The notes beneath the pieces were generated by a model. It made no database searches. It worked only from the letters and a program-made list of their open reading frames with translations, and was not told the DNA's origin. Shown one piece after another: positions 8,869 through 20,123 of a DNA stretch of 64,000 nucleotides. Position numbers and translations under genes: made by a program. Numbering within the stretch: position 1 is the first letter of the stretch; each line of letters opens with the position of its first letter. Origin of the DNA: an uncultured SAR86 cluster bacterium (GTDB lineage Bacteria > Pseudomonadota > Gammaproteobacteria > Magnimaribacterales > D2472); NCBI GenBank assembly GCA_902591925.1, contig CACJCN010000001.1, positions 1 through 64,000 on the forward strand, read 5' to 3'.

Positions 8869-9339
8869 ATGCCTAAAGAAAAACCTTCTTTAATTGTAAA
8901 GAATAAAAATGCTTCTAGAAACTATAAATTAGATGAAAGTTTTCAAGCCGGAATTGTCTTAGAGGGTTGGGAAGTAAAATCGCTTAGACAGTCTAAGGTT
9001 GATGTAAAAAATTCATATGTAAATATCAAAAAAGGTGAGGCTTGGCTTATTGGAGTAAAAATTGATAGTCCAGCATCTTTAAAACAAGAAGATATAGATT
9101 TGACTAAATCAAGAAAACTTTTACTTCATAGAAAAGAAATCGAAAAGATAGAAAGATTGAAGGGTGAGAAAGGACTTACGTGTGTTTTAACAAAAATTTA
9201 CTGGAAAGATAATTTAATTAAATGTGATATTGCCATGGGTAAAGGCAAAAAGCATAGGGATCAAAGAGAGGATATCAAAAAAAGAGATTGGGAAAGAGAT
9301 CAAGGAAGAATTCTTAAAAATTCAAAAAAATTCTCCTAA
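8869..9339 (+). CDS. smpB: SsrA-binding protein SmpB
   Basis: SmpB binds tmRNA and brings it to stalled ribosomes for trans-translation. Motifs seen are NYKLDESFQAGIVLEGWEVKSLR near the N-terminus and the lysine-rich C-terminal tail KGKKHRDQREDIKKRDWERD, which occupies the mRNA channel. The 156 aa match the family. Its RNA partner ssrA begins 41 bp downstream on the same strand. The -10-like CATAAT (8858-8863) lies so close to the ATG that the transcript may be nearly leaderless. Confidence 0.98.
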   Translation: MPKEKPSLIVKNKNASRNYKLDESFQAGIVLEGWEVKSLRQSKVDVKNSYVNIKKGEAWLIGVKIDSPASLKQEDIDLTKSRKLLLHRKEIEKIERLKGEKGLTCVLTKIYWKDNLIKCDIAMGKGKKHRDQREDIKKRDWERDQGRILKNSKKFS

Positions 9340-9362
9340 TCGAATCAAAAAAAATATTCATG

Positions 9363-9368
9363 TATAAT
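9363..9368 (+). promoter_or_regulatory. ssrA: -10 element of ssrA promoter
   Basis: A perfect TATAAT lies 12 bases before the mature 5' end of tmRNA. The -35 region (about 9340-9346) is poorly conserved. An individual promoter would separate tmRNA synthesis from smpB transcription. Confidence 0.6.
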
Positions 9369-9380
9369 GCTTTTCCTTAT

Positions 9381-9728
9381 GGGGGCGAATAGGGTTCGAC
9401 GTTTCTACCGGACTCCGAAGCGCATGCCAAGATTGTAGTAATTCTTGTAAAACATACTACAAAAAAAATAGTTGCAAATAACGACAACTACGCTTTAGCA
9501 GCTTAATGCTAACCGATGCAAAAATTGACTGTGGTTTGAAGCATCGGCTAAACACACAGTCTAGCCAAGCTATATTGCTTGGATATAGTTTGGTAAAACT
9601 TAATCAAGCTAGCTTTTATGCCCTGCTCTTCGGGTGATAAAAGTTAAAAAATAATAGAATGAGCTATGCATGTAGAAGTTAGGCTGAAGGATTGACGGAC
9701 GCGGGTTCGATTCCCGCCGCCTCCACCA
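9381..9728 (+). ncRNA. ssrA: Transfer-messenger RNA (tmRNA)
   Basis: The ends form a 7-bp tRNA-like acceptor stem (GGGGGCG with CGCCTCC, one G-U pair) followed by encoded ACCA. The T-arm GGGTTCGATTCCC is intact. The tag reading frame (9474-9506) starts GCA AAT and encodes ANNDNYALAA followed by TAA; the ALAA end is the usual protease degron. The 348-nt length is typical of one-piece tmRNA. It lies directly after smpB. Confidence 0.97.
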
Positions 9729-9750
9729 TTTTCATAATAATTCGTATAAA

Positions 9751-9769
9751 TATAGACATATTGTCTATA
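9751..9769. promoter_or_regulatory. Perfect 8-bp inverted repeat before rpsT
   Basis: TATAGACA-TAT-TGTCTATA forms a perfect 19-base dyad in the 66-bp ssrA/rpsT gap, 25 bases before the rpsT ATG. It overlaps AT-rich promoter-like elements (TATAGATAAT follows). There is no T-run, so it is not a good intrinsic terminator. It may be an operator or part of the rpsT promoter. Confidence 0.4.
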
Positions 9770-9794
9770 GATAATTAAACTACGCATCTAAATT

Positions 9795-11081
<1,287 letters not shown>

Positions 11082-11339
11082 TTATTGAGGAATAACGTTT
11101 GCTGTCTTTCTTTTTTTTGGGCCTTTGTAAGTAAATTGAACAATGCCAGCAGATTTAGCGAACAATGTATCATCTTTACCAATACCAACATTTAGGCCCG
11201 GATGAGTATTTGTGCCTCTTTGACGAATAAGAATTTCGCCAGCTTTGACCAACTGACCACCAAATCTTTTTACACCAAGCCTTTTTGAGTTGGAATCTCT
11301 TCCGTTTTTACTTGATCCACCTGCTTTCTTATGTGCCAT
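11082..11339 (-). CDS. rpmA: 50S ribosomal protein L27
   Basis: L27 reaches with its N-terminus into the peptidyl-transferase centre. The sequence [20 protein letters not shown] and the following GVKRFGGQ motif are diagnostic, and 85 aa equals E. coli. The mature start is AHKKAGG, with no cleavable N-terminal extension of the Firmicute type. The ATG overlaps the rplU stop by one base (TAATG), so translation is coupled. Confidence 0.98.
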   Translation of the reverse strand: MAHKKAGGSSKNGRDSNSKRLGVKRFGGQLVKAGEILIRQRGTNTHPGLNVGIGKDDTLFAKSAGIVQFTYKGPKKRKTANVIPQ

Positions 11340-11659
11340 TATTTACTCTCTAATTTAATATTTTTAATTTCAACCTGAGAATGCTTTGCTCGATGCCCTA
11401 TTTTTCTCATACTGTGCTTTCTTCTTCTGAAGCGCAAAATAGAGATTTTATCAGCTTTCACAGTATCTTTTATTTCAGCAGTTACCTTTACATTATCAAG
11501 GTATGGTTGCCCAACCTCAACATTATCACCGTCTACGTACAATAAAACGTTATCAAAAGTAATCTTTTTACCAACTTCATCTTTTAAAAGATCAACTGAT
11601 AAAATCATACCCTTTTCAACTTTATGCTGTTTACCGCCTGTTTCTATAACTGCATACAT
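11339..11659 (-). CDS. rplU: 50S ribosomal protein L21
   Basis: L21 is a 23S rRNA binder near L20. It begins [18 protein letters not shown], the L21 signature, and carries [24 protein letters not shown]-like basic residues near its C-terminus (family RRRK and GHR motifs). The length of 106 aa is close to E. coli (103). It is the first gene of rplU-rpmA-obgE, behind a clear sigma-70 promoter, and divergent from ispB as in E. coli. Confidence 0.97.
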   Translation of the reverse strand: MYAVIETGGKQHKVEKGMILSVDLLKDEVGKKITFDNVLLYVDGDNVEVGQPYLDNVKVTAEIKDTVKADKISILRFRRRKHSMRKIGHRAKHSQVEIKNIKLESK

Positions 11660-11683
11660 AATATAATCCTAAAAAGCTCGCAA

Positions 11684-11712
11684 AATATACGCTTTAATAA
11701 AGAAATTATCAA
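11684..11712 (-). promoter_or_regulatory. Sigma-70 promoter of rplU-rpmA-obgE
   Basis: Minus strand TTGATA (11712-11707), a 17-base spacer and TATATT (11689-11684) make a near-consensus promoter. The -10 lies 24 bases before the rplU ATG. Confidence 0.75.
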
Positions 11713-11748
11713 TACTTAAACAGAATTTTGTATGATAAATGAAGCAAT

Positions 11749-12693
11749 ATGAAGAAAAATATCAATATTAAAGAGGAATTAAAGGTTGTTGAAAAATATA
11801 TAAAAAAAGACCTAAGCAAGGAAAAAACTATTTCAGGCTTATACAAATATATTTTTAGATCAAGTGGTAAAAAAATGCGAGCAAGATTAAGTCTTATTGC
11901 TTCATCTGTTAAAAATCACAAAGACAGATTTAAACTTGCATCTGTAATAGAGCTTCTTCATACAGCAACACTCGTTCATGATGATGTCGTTGATAATTCT
12001 TCAGTCAGACGAGGAGTCAAATCTATAAATAATGTTTGGACAAATTCGCATGGAGTTTTAATTGGGGACTATATTTACTCAAAAGCATTTATTCTTATGG
12101 TTGAAATCGGAAATAAGAATATTCTTGAAGAGCTTGCCAATGCAACAAATGATATTTCTCAAGGAGAATTAATTCAACTTGATGCAATTAGGAACATCAA
12201 AATATCTTTAAATAAACTAAAAAAAATTAGTTACTTTAAAACAGGCAGGCTTTTTGAAGCTGCAGCTAGGACAGGAGCAATGCTTTCCTCTTCAAATAGG
12301 AATTATGTAGACAACGTAAGTGAGTGTGCTAAGAATCTAGGAATATTATTTCAAATCCGTGATGATATGCTTGATTATTCTTCAGATCTAGAAATTGGAA
12401 AACCATCATATCAAGATCTTAGGGAAGGCAAAGTCACTTATCCGTTTTTTTATGCATACAAAAATGGTAACACTAGAGATAAAAAGAATTTATTTGAGCT
12501 TCTTGGAAAAAATAACTTAAATCGATCAAAAGCAAAAACTCTTGTTCAAAATTTGAATGGAATTAAAAAAACTCAGCAACTTGCTGAAAAATATCATGTC
12601 AAAACAGTCGACTGTGCTAATAAGATAAATGACCTATTTATCAGAAAAGAAATGATAGAATTAGCCGATATAGCACTTAAAAGAGATAAATAA
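11749..12693 (+). CDS. ispB: Octaprenyl-diphosphate synthase-type polyprenyl synthase
   Basis: IspB makes the long all-trans prenyl chain of the ubiquinone side chain from IPP and FPP. Both aspartate-rich motifs are seen: [15 protein letters not shown] (first, DDxxD) and QIRDDMLDY (second). The protein is 314 aa, family length about 320. It is divergent from rplU, the same neighbour as in E. coli, which supports IspB over IspA. Its TAA overlaps the fabA ATG by one base (TAATG). Exact chain length cannot be told from sequence. Confidence 0.9.
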   Translation: MKKNINIKEELKVVEKYIKKDLSKEKTISGLYKYIFRSSGKKMRARLSLIASSVKNHKDRFKLASVIELLHTATLVHDDVVDNSSVRRGVKSINNVWTNSHGVLIGDYIYSKAFILMVEIGNKNILEELANATNDISQGELIQLDAIRNIKISLNKLKKISYFKTGRLFEAAARTGAMLSSSNRNYVDNVSECAKNLGILFQIRDDMLDYSSDLEIGKPSYQDLREGKVTYPFFYAYKNGNTRDKKNLFELLGKNNLNRSKAKTLVQNLNGIKKTQQLAEKYHVKTVDCANKINDLFIRKEMIELADIALKRDK

Positions 12694-13214
12694 TGTTTAA
12701 TCCTAAAAGTTCCTATAACAAAGAAGAACTAATTGCATGTTCAAATGGAGAATTATTTACAAAAGAAGGTGATGGACGATTGCCATCAGACCTAATGTTA
12801 ATGTTCGATGAAATAGTTAATATTGATGATTTTTCAGGAAATTATAATAAAGGCTCAATTGAAGCTGTGCTAAACGTAAACCCTGATTTGTGGTTTTTTA
12901 AGTATCATTTTAAAGAAGATCCTGTTATGCCAGGATGTCTAGGTCTTGACGCTATGTGGCAACTTCTTGGATTTTACTTATTGTGGACTGGCTTGCCAGG
13001 AATTGGAAGAGCTCTTGGGGCTGAAAATGTAAAGTTCTTTGGACAAGTTCTTCCAAAAGCAAAAAAAGTTGTATATAAATTAGATATTAAAAGGGTTATC
13101 AATAGAGGTGCAATAGTTGGTTTAGCAGATGGTGAAATGTTTGTTGATAATAAAAAAATCTATAGCGCTGAAAAATTAAAGGTTGGTTTATTTAAAGATC
13201 CAAGTAATTTCTGA
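12693..13214 (+). CDS. fabA: 3-hydroxydecanoyl-ACP dehydratase/isomerase
   Basis: FabA dehydrates 3-hydroxydecanoyl-ACP and isomerises the product to cis-3-decenoyl-ACP, starting unsaturated fatty acid synthesis. The hot-dog fold protein has the catalytic His region [24 protein letters not shown] and the family's [16 protein letters not shown]. The 173 aa match E. coli (172). Start and stop overlap the flanking ispB and fabB by one and a few bases, so ispB-fabA-fabB is one tight operon. Confidence 0.97.
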   Translation: MFNPKSSYNKEELIACSNGELFTKEGDGRLPSDLMLMFDEIVNIDDFSGNYNKGSIEAVLNVNPDLWFFKYHFKEDPVMPGCLGLDAMWQLLGFYLLWTGLPGIGRALGAENVKFFGQVLPKAKKVVYKLDIKRVINRGAIVGLADGEMFVDNKKIYSAEKLKVGLFKDPSNF

Positions 13215-14422
13215 TGAGAAACGTAGTCATAACAGGTGTAGGTATTAAATCTTGTATAGGTAATGACTATGCAGAAGTACTTGCTAATCTTCAAAATGCT
13301 AAATCAGGAATTGTATTTAATGAGAAATATTCAGAAATGGGATTTAGAAGTTGTGTCTCTGGATCTGTCAATATTAATCTTTCAGAACATATTGATAGGA
13401 AATTATTAAGATTTATGGGTGAATCTGCAGGATATGCTTACTTGGCAACTAAGGACGCCCTTAGAATGGCTGGAATTGATGAAAGTCATCTTGACTCACC
13501 AAAAATTGGGATTGTTGCAGGTTCTGGAGGTGCTTCTACAAGAGTGATGTTAGAGAGTGGTGATATTGCAAGAGAGAAAGGTCCTAAAAGAATTGGACCT
13601 TATGGTGTAACAAAAAGCATGTCTAGTTCTATATCTGCAATCGTAGCAACTGCACTCAAATTAAAGGGAATAAATTATTCAATATCTTCAGCATGTGCAA
13701 CCAGTGCACATTGTATTGGTCATGCTGCAGATTTAATTAAAAGTGGTCAACAAGATGTTGTCATAGCTGGTGGAAGTGATGACGAGCATTGGAGCTCATC
13801 TTGCTTGTTTGATGCTATGGGAGCGCTTTCATCTAACTTCAATTCAACTCCAACGATTGCATCAAGACCATACGATTCAAATAGAGATGGATTTGTTATT
13901 TCAGGTGGAGCTGGAATGATAATTTTAGAAGATGAGGAGCATGCAAAAAAAAGAGGCGCAAATATTTTAGCAAAACTTTCAGGATATTTTGCAAATTCTG
14001 ATGGTTATGACATGGTAGCTCCTTCTGGTGAAGGTGCGTCTAGATGTATGCAAGGAGCAATTGATAATTCAAAAATAAAAATCGATTACATTAATACTCA
14101 TGGTACAAGTACTCCTGTTGGAGATGTAGCAGAAATAAATGCAATCAAGAATCTTTTTAATTCTGAAACACCAATGATAAGTTCAACTAAATCAATGACA
14201 GGACACTCACTTGGAGCTACAGGTGCTCATGAAGTCATATATTCAATAATGATGATTAATGAAAACTTTATTGCGCCATCTATAAACATTGAATCATTAT
14301 GTGATGATGCTGAGGGCCTTGATATTGTTACCGAAACAAGGAATGTATCAATTAATAATATTCTTAGTAATTCTTTTGGCTTTGGTGGAACCAATGCAAG
14401 TCTAGTAATTAGCAGGTATTAA
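13214..14422 (+). CDS. fabB: 3-oxoacyl-ACP synthase I
   Basis: FabB elongates the cis-unsaturated acyl-ACP made by FabA. The thiolase-fold Cys-His-His triad is visible: SSACATSAHCIGHA (Cys near residue 160), NTHGTSTPVGD (first His) and MTGHSLGATGAHE (second His). The C-terminal GFGGTNASL is also present. At 402 aa it matches E. coli FabB (406). The ATG overlaps the fabA stop (TGATG). The stop overlaps the convergent Old Yellow Enzyme gene by 4 bp. Confidence 0.97.
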   Translation: MRNVVITGVGIKSCIGNDYAEVLANLQNAKSGIVFNEKYSEMGFRSCVSGSVNINLSEHIDRKLLRFMGESAGYAYLATKDALRMAGIDESHLDSPKIGIVAGSGGASTRVMLESGDIAREKGPKRIGPYGVTKSMSSSISAIVATALKLKGINYSISSACATSAHCIGHAADLIKSGQQDVVIAGGSDDEHWSSSCLFDAMGALSSNFNSTPTIASRPYDSNRDGFVISGGAGMIILEDEEHAKKRGANILAKLSGYFANSDGYDMVAPSGEGASRCMQGAIDNSKIKIDYINTHGTSTPVGDVAEINAIKNLFNSETPMISSTKSMTGHSLGATGAHEVIYSIMMINENFIAPSINIESLCDDAEGLDIVTETRNVSINNILSNSFGFGGTNASLVISRY

Positions 14423-15498
14423 TAAAGATTTAGTAAAGCGTCTTTTGTATACGGAATAACATCATTAACTCTGCCTTCCTTCATCTTTAATACCCATTCA
14501 TGATCTGATAATAATGCTCTGCCAACTGCTATAAGATCATATTTGTAATTTGTAATATCGTCTATTGCTTTGTCAATACTTGTTGGTGTTGCTGGTGCAG
14601 TCATATCAATAAAATCTGAATCCAGTCCCACACTACCAACACCAATTGTTGGGATCTTTGTTATTTTCTTAGTCCAATAGGCAAGGTTTTCCTTTGAGCC
14701 TTCAAATTCGCTTTCCCAGAACCTTCTCATGCTTGAATGTAAATAATCCAAACCAGATTCTACAGGCGATGTAAGTATCGTTTTAAGTTCTTCAGGATTA
14801 GATGCAAGTTTAGCTTTAAAGTCATGTTGCTTCCATTGAGAAAATCTTAAGCCAACAATAAAATTTTCACCGACATTTTCTCTAACAGACTTAATGATAT
14901 CCGAAACAAATTGTGAGCGATTATCTATTGAGCCTCCATATTCATCTTCACGAATATTTGTACCGCTCCAAAAAAAATTATCTATCAAATAACCGTGAGC
15001 TCCATGTATCTCAACTCCATCAAATCCAATCTCTTCACATATCTTTGCATCTGATGCGTAAGCATCAATTGTTTCCTTGATATCTTTTAAAGTCATCTCA
15101 TGAGCTACTTTTTTACCAGGTTTTACTAGTCCAGAGGCTGTATAACCAGGTACTTCAGGATTTGGTTGCATACCTAGTTTTCTAAAACCACCACAATGCC
15201 ATAATTGTGCAATAACTGCCCCATTGTTATTTTTAATTCCCTCTACGACCATTTTCCAAGCATCTTTAGCCTCAATGCTATCTAATCTAGGAACATTTGG
15301 ATATGCACTTGAAGCTTTATGACTTACTTCAATTCCCTCTGTAATAATCAACCCAACTTCTGCTTTTGCTCTCCTTGAATAATATGCAATCACCTCCTGT
15401 GTAGGAATTCCTCCAGGTGACTGATTTCTGGTCATAGGTGCCATTACAATTCTATTTCTAAGGGTAATATTTTTAAGTTTGTAATTTTCAAAGATCAT
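14419..15498 (-). CDS. NADH:flavin oxidoreductase, Old Yellow Enzyme family
   Basis: This is an FMN-dependent TIM-barrel ene-reductase-like protein, probably cytoplasmic. Motifs seen are NRIVMAPMTRNQSPGG at the N-terminus, HGAHGYLIDNFFWSGTN with the active-site region, and GGSIDNRSQF, typical for the family. The 359 aa fit the short (non-DCR) OYE type. Physiological substrate is unknown. It lies 2 bases after the crotonase-family gene, so the two are one operon, possibly handling an alkenoyl or CoA substrate. It has no C-terminal iron-sulfur domain. Confidence 0.9.
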   Translation of the reverse strand: MIFENYKLKNITLRNRIVMAPMTRNQSPGGIPTQEVIAYYSRRAKAEVGLIITEGIEVSHKASSAYPNVPRLDSIEAKDAWKMVVEGIKNNNGAVIAQLWHCGGFRKLGMQPNPEVPGYTASGLVKPGKKVAHEMTLKDIKETIDAYASDAKICEEIGFDGVEIHGAHGYLIDNFFWSGTNIREDEYGGSIDNRSQFVSDIIKSVRENVGENFIVGLRFSQWKQHDFKAKLASNPEELKTILTSPVESGLDYLHSSMRRFWESEFEGSKENLAYWTKKITKIPTIGVGSVGLDSDFIDMTAPATPTSIDKAIDDITNYKYDLIAVGRALLSDHEWVLKMKEGRVNDVIPYTKDALLNLY

Positions 15499-15500
15499 AT

Positions 15501-16373
15501 TTATTCTTTATCAAACCTTGATTTTCTCCATGGGAAATCTTTTGGTAAATCAGAAGAAATCTTATTCTTAAAATCTGGTTGTCTTTTCTCTAAAAATGAC
15601 ATTACTCCCTCTTTTGCATCATCCGAAGCTCCTCTTGAATCAATTAACTTACTTTCAATAATATGTGCATTTTCAGGACTATCATCTGCCGATAGTGACC
15701 ACAGCATGTGTCGAGTCATTGCAACTGATACAGGGGCACTTGAATCAAAGAATAAATTAGATATTTCAACAGCCTTATCCAGTAACTTATCTTCATCAAC
15801 TAAATAATTTACTAACCCAATTTTTGAAGCTTTTTGAGCATCTATAATCTCCCCCGAATAACAAAGTTCAAGTGCATTTTGAATTCCCACAATTTTTGGT
15901 AAAAACCAGCTAGCACAACCATCAGGAACAATGCCTCTCTTAGCAAAAACAAAGCCAAATCTTGAATTAGTTGTAGCAATTCTCACATCTGCTGGCAATT
16001 GCATTGTTGCTCCAACACCCACAGCATCTCCATTGCATGCTGCAATCACTGGCTTTAGAGAATTATAGATTTTAAGGTTTAATATACCTCCAGCATCTCT
16101 CCTGTAATTGGATTCAAATTGCCCTTTAGTATCAAATTCTTTATCAAATGTTTTCTCTCCAAAAGATAAGTCTGCGCCAGCACAAAAAGCTCTGCCAGAA
16201 CCAGTAATTACAAGCGATTTGATATTGTCATTGTTATTAACAAGATCGATTGCATCGAGCATGTCATCAAACATCTGCATATTGAAAGCATTTAACTTTT
16301 CTGGTCTATTAAGTTTTAATATTGCAACTGAATCAACTTCGTCAAGAAGGATGGTTTTATATTCTTTCAACAA
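15501..16373 (-). CDS. Enoyl-CoA hydratase/isomerase (crotonase) family protein
   Basis: This is a CoA-binding crotonase-fold protein of 290 aa. The oxyanion-hole segments RAFCAGADLS and NGDAVGVGATMQLPADVR are present. The hydratase residue matching Glu144 of the rat enzyme is not conserved: the aligned segment reads FVFAKRGIVPDG. The second Glu (ALELCYSG, Glu164 equivalent) is kept, and an Asp follows VP where many relatives have Glu. It is therefore more likely an isomerase-like or other crotonase reaction than plain hydration. The start is TTG (16373-16371). It lies between ssb (8-bp gap) and the OYE gene. Confidence 0.85.
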   Translation of the reverse strand: MLKEYKTILLDEVDSVAILKLNRPEKLNAFNMQMFDDMLDAIDLVNNNDNIKSLVITGSGRAFCAGADLSFGEKTFDKEFDTKGQFESNYRRDAGGILNLKIYNSLKPVIAACNGDAVGVGATMQLPADVRIATTNSRFGFVFAKRGIVPDGCASWFLPKIVGIQNALELCYSGEIIDAQKASKIGLVNYLVDEDKLLDKAVEISNLFFDSSAPVSVAMTRHMLWSLSADDSPENAHIIESKLIDSRGASDDAKEGVMSFLEKRQPDFKNKISSDLPKDFPWRKSRFDKE

Positions 16374-16381
16374 ATTTAATA

Positions 16382-16819
16382 CTAGAATGGAATATCGTCA
16401 TCTGTAAGACCTTCTCCACTATCATCCTCGGGGAAAGGTGTATCAGAAGAACTTTCCATTTGATTTGAGTTATCAGATGAGCCTCTTGAGCCAAGCATTG
16501 TAAGTTGATTGCCTAAAACTTCAGTTGTGTATCTATCATTGCCATCTTTATCTTGCCATTTTCTTGTTTGAATTTTTCCTTCAACATAAACACTCGAACC
16601 TTTGTCTAAATACTTCTCAGCGATCTCAGCCAAATTACCAAAAAATACAACTCTATGCCATTCAGTCTTATCCCTATTTTCACCACTTTCTTTATCCTTC
16701 CATGACTCAGTGGTTGCTATAGAAAGATTTGCTACTGCTGTTTGTGTAGCTGTATATCTCATTTCAGGCTTTTGTCCTAAATTACCAACTAAAATTACTT
16801 TATTTACTCCTCTGCTCAT
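16382..16819 (-). CDS. ssb: Single-stranded DNA-binding protein
   Basis: SSB coats single-stranded DNA in replication, repair and recombination. The OB fold spans about residues 5-110 ([38 protein letters not shown]). A short Ser/Asn/Asp-rich linker follows, and the acidic partner-binding tip reads DDDIPF. The length is 145 aa. It is divergent from uvrA across 67 bp, a classical gammaproteobacterial pair. Unlike E. coli I see no CTG-N10-CAG LexA site in the gap. Confidence 0.97.
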   Translation of the reverse strand: MSRGVNKVILVGNLGQKPEMRYTATQTAVANLSIATTESWKDKESGENRDKTEWHRVVFFGNLAEIAEKYLDKGSSVYVEGKIQTRKWQDKDGNDRYTTEVLGNQLTMLGSRGSSDNSNQMESSSDTPFPEDDSGEGLTDDDIPF

Positions 16820-16886
16820 AATTACCTCTTATAATATGTAAAAGTTTAACCTAATTTAATTTTTTCATCACGGAATTTTTAATTCA

Positions 16887-19706
16887 ATGGATAGTATTTT
16901 TATAAAAGGTGCGAGAACACATAATCTAAAGAATATTAATCTCGAAATACCTAGAAATAAAATCATAGTAATAACAGGACTTTCTGGTTCAGGTAAGTCT
17001 TCTCTTGCTTTTGATACATTGTATGCCGAAGGCCAAAGACGTTATGTAGAGTCGCTATCAACCTATGCAAGAAGATTTTTATCTATGATGGAAAAGCCTG
17101 ATGTTGATCAAATTGAAGGCCTCTCACCTGCTATATCAATAGAACAAAAAGCCACATCTCATAACCCTAGATCAACAGTCGGTACTGTTACAGAAATATA
17201 TGATTACCTCAGACTTTTGTACTCAAGAATTGGCACCCCAAAATGTCCGGATCATGATGAAGAACTGAGTGCAAAAACTGTATCAGAAATCTGTGATGAG
17301 ATTCTTAAGCTAAAAGAAGGAACAAAAATAATGATAATGTCGCCAATCATTAGAGATAAAAAAGGCGAACATTTAGGAATATATGAGGATCTTCGTAAAA
17401 GTGGCTATGTTAGAGTAAAGGTCAATGATGTGGTTTATCCTATCGAAGAGTTTCCAAGCCTAGAAAAAAACAAGAAACATAATATCTCTGCAGTTATAGA
17501 TAGATTAGTCATTAAGCCTGGGAATGACATTAGATCACGCATATCTGAATCTATAGAAACATCTTTGATATTGTCTGACGGTTTGATTGAAGTGGAAGAA
17601 ATTAATTCAAATTATGTTCATTTATTTTCATCTAATTTTTCTTGTTCACAATGTGGATACTCAATTCCTGAGCTTGAGCCAAGAATATTTTCCTTTAACA
17701 ACCCTCATGGAGCATGTCCCCGATGTGATGGCCTGGGTGTGATTCAATTTTTTAGTGAGAAGAAGTTAATTCAAGATGATGAGGTCTCGATTGCAAACGG
17801 CGCCATTAAAGGCTGGACAAGGAGGAATAGATTTTATTATTATCAACTAAGATGTTTGAGCAATCATTTTGATTTTTCACTAACTACCAAATGGAAAGAT
17901 TATCCACAAAAAATTAAAGATATTATTTTATGGGGCACTAAAGAAAAAATTGATTTCTCTCATAGGTTCAGAAGCGGAAGCAGAATTATAAGAAAGCACA
18001 GGTTTGAAGGTATTTTACCCTCTACAGAACGAAGATTTAAAGAAACAGATTCTGAATACATACGAGAGGAGCTTTCAAAGTTAACCTCTGAGAGCATTTG
18101 TGATGAATGTGATGGATCCAGATTGAATACATACGCCCGTAATGTTTTTATAAATAATACTCAAATTCACAACATTACTTCAATGAAAATAAGTGATTGT
18201 CTAGACTTCATCAAAAATATGAAGTTAGAGGGATCAAAAGAAAAAATTGCAGAAAAAATAGTAAAAGAAATCAAAGATAGATTAACTTTTCTGAAAGATG
18301 TTGGACTTAGCTATCTTACACTTGATAGAAGTGCTGAAACATTATCAGGTGGTGAAGCTCAGCGAATAAGATTAGCAAGTCAAATTGGTTCTGGTCTTGT
18401 TGGAGTTACATATGTGCTAGATGAGCCATCGATAGGTCTTCATCAAAGAGATAACACAAAATTAATTAGAACATTAAATAATCTCAAAGAACTTGGTAAT
18501 ACTGTTATTGTTGTTGAACACGATGAGGAGGCAATCAGATCTGCTGATCATATAATTGATATTGGTCCTGGAGCTGGTAAGCATGGTGGTGAAATATGTG
18601 CTCAGGGAAATATTGATGCTATTTTAAAAAATAAAAATTCTATAACTGCAAAATATTTATCAGGTAAAAGGAAAATCAAAGTACCTAAGAAAAGATTAAA
18701 AATAAAAGACGAAAAAATAAAAATAATAGAAGCCTTCGAGAATAATTTAAAAAAAGTTTCTGTCGATATTCCAGTAGGTCTGTTTACGTGTATTACAGGA
18801 GTATCAGGATCTGGAAAATCTTCACTGATAAATCAGACTCTTTTGCCAATAAGCTCATTTATTCTTAATAAATCAAAGCTTTCAAAAGAAATAAAATGTG
18901 AAAAAATTGAGGGGCTAGAATATCTTGATAAGGTAATAAATATTGATCAATCACCTATTGGAAGAACACCAAGGTCTAATCCTGCAACATATACTGGGCT
19001 TTTTTCTCATATAAGAGATCTTTTATCACAAACAGTAGAAGCTCGTTCAAGAGGATACAAGCCTGGTAGGTTTAGTTTTAATGTTAAAGGAGGAAGGTGT
19101 GAGGCATGTCAAGGCGATGGCATGATTAAGGTTGAAATGCATTTCCTTGCCGATGTTTATGTTAAATGTGATGTTTGTGATGGAAAGAGATATAACGAAC
19201 AAACACTAGAAATAAAATACAAAGATAAAAATATTAGTGATATTTTAGATATGACTGTTGAAGATGCTTTGAATTTTTTTGATGCGCATCCGGCAATAAA
19301 GAAAAAGTTACTAACACTCAATGACGTTGGTCTTGGATATATTACACTTGGTCAATCTGCTTTGACACTATCCGGAGGTGAGGCTCAAAGAATTAAACTC
19401 GCAAAAGAATTGTCTAAAAGAAGCACTGGTAAAACACTTTTCGTGTTGGATGAACCTACAACTGGATTACATTTTGCTGACATAGAACTTCTATTAAAGG
19501 TTCTTGGTCGCTTGAAAGAACAAGGGAATACTGTAGTTGTGATTGAGCACAATCTTGATGTTGTTAAAACAGCAGATTGGATTATTGATCTTGGTCCAGA
19601 AGGAGGTTCTGATGGAGGTGAAATTGTTGCAGAGGGAACACCTGAGGACGTTGCTAAAATAAAAAAATCTTTTACGGGTAAGTTTTTAAAAGATGTTTTG
19701 AGTTAA
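16887..19706 (+). CDS. uvrA: Excinuclease ABC subunit UvrA
   Basis: UvrA is the ATPase that recognises bulky DNA damage and loads UvrB in nucleotide excision repair. It has tandem ABC modules: Walker [10 protein letters not shown] (N-terminal) and GVSGSGKSS (near residue 640), with LSGGEAQR signatures in both halves. Zinc motifs are CSQCGYS...CPRCDG near 250-280 and CEACQGDG...CDVCDG near 735-765. The 939 aa match E. coli (940). It is divergent from ssb, and its end overlaps convergent rplQ by 4 bp. No uvrB is in the window. Confidence 0.98.
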   Translation: MDSIFIKGARTHNLKNINLEIPRNKIIVITGLSGSGKSSLAFDTLYAEGQRRYVESLSTYARRFLSMMEKPDVDQIEGLSPAISIEQKATSHNPRSTVGTVTEIYDYLRLLYSRIGTPKCPDHDEELSAKTVSEICDEILKLKEGTKIMIMSPIIRDKKGEHLGIYEDLRKSGYVRVKVNDVVYPIEEFPSLEKNKKHNISAVIDRLVIKPGNDIRSRISESIETSLILSDGLIEVEEINSNYVHLFSSNFSCSQCGYSIPELEPRIFSFNNPHGACPRCDGLGVIQFFSEKKLIQDDEVSIANGAIKGWTRRNRFYYYQLRCLSNHFDFSLTTKWKDYPQKIKDIILWGTKEKIDFSHRFRSGSRIIRKHRFEGILPSTERRFKETDSEYIREELSKLTSESICDECDGSRLNTYARNVFINNTQIHNITSMKISDCLDFIKNMKLEGSKEKIAEKIVKEIKDRLTFLKDVGLSYLTLDRSAETLSGGEAQRIRLASQIGSGLVGVTYVLDEPSIGLHQRDNTKLIRTLNNLKELGNTVIVVEHDEEAIRSADHIIDIGPGAGKHGGEICAQGNIDAILKNKNSITAKYLSGKRKIKVPKKRLKIKDEKIKIIEAFENNLKKVSVDIPVGLFTCITGVSGSGKSSLINQTLLPISSFILNKSKLSKEIKCEKIEGLEYLDKVINIDQSPIGRTPRSNPATYTGLFSHIRDLLSQTVEARSRGYKPGRFSFNVKGGRCEACQGDGMIKVEMHFLADVYVKCDVCDGKRYNEQTLEIKYKDKNISDILDMTVEDALNFFDAHPAIKKKLLTLNDVGLGYITLGQSALTLSGGEAQRIKLAKELSKRSTGKTLFVLDEPTTGLHFADIELLLKVLGRLKEQGNTVVVIEHNLDVVKTADWIIDLGPEGGSDGGEIVAEGTPEDVAKIKKSFTGKFLKDVLS

Positions 19707-20119
19707 GCTGCTGTTTCCTCTTCCTTCAACTCTGGCTCTGTAGACTCTAATTCTTCTTCAAGTTTTCTATCTACAAGTTCAATATAGGCCATATCGGCTT
19801 TATCGCCAGGCCTGAATCCAGCTTTAATTATGCGAGTGTAACCCCCTTTACGATCTTTTGAGTTTACTGAAACTTCAGTAAAAAGCTTTGCAACAGCAGA
19901 ATCGGATCTAAGTTTGTTAAATACGTGTCTTCTATTTGCAACTGTATCATTTTTGCCAATGGTTATTAGTGGCTCTATAAATCTTTTTAGCTCTTTTGCT
20001 TTTGGAAGAGTCGTCTTAATGATATCCCTCTCAATCAAAGCTATAGCAAGATTTTTGAATAAGGCCTTTCTGTGAGCTGAATTTCTATTTAATTTTCTTC
20101 CAGATTTTTTATGTCTCAT
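19703..20119 (-). CDS. rplQ: 50S ribosomal protein L17
   Basis: L17 lies near the peptide exit tunnel. The N-terminus [25 protein letters not shown] and the mid-protein [14 protein letters not shown] are diagnostic. The 138 aa include an acidic Glu-rich C-terminal tail, compared with 127 in E. coli. It is the last gene of the alpha operon (rpsM-rpsK-rpsD-rpoA-rplQ), 4 bp after rpoA, and meets uvrA tail to tail with a 4-bp overlap. No intrinsic terminator is visible for either. Confidence 0.97.
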   Translation of the reverse strand: MRHKKSGRKLNRNSAHRKALFKNLAIALIERDIIKTTLPKAKELKRFIEPLITIGKNDTVANRRHVFNKLRSDSAVAKLFTEVSVNSKDRKGGYTRIIKAGFRPGDKADMAYIELVDRKLEEELESTEPELKEEETAA

Positions 20120-20123
20120 TTTT

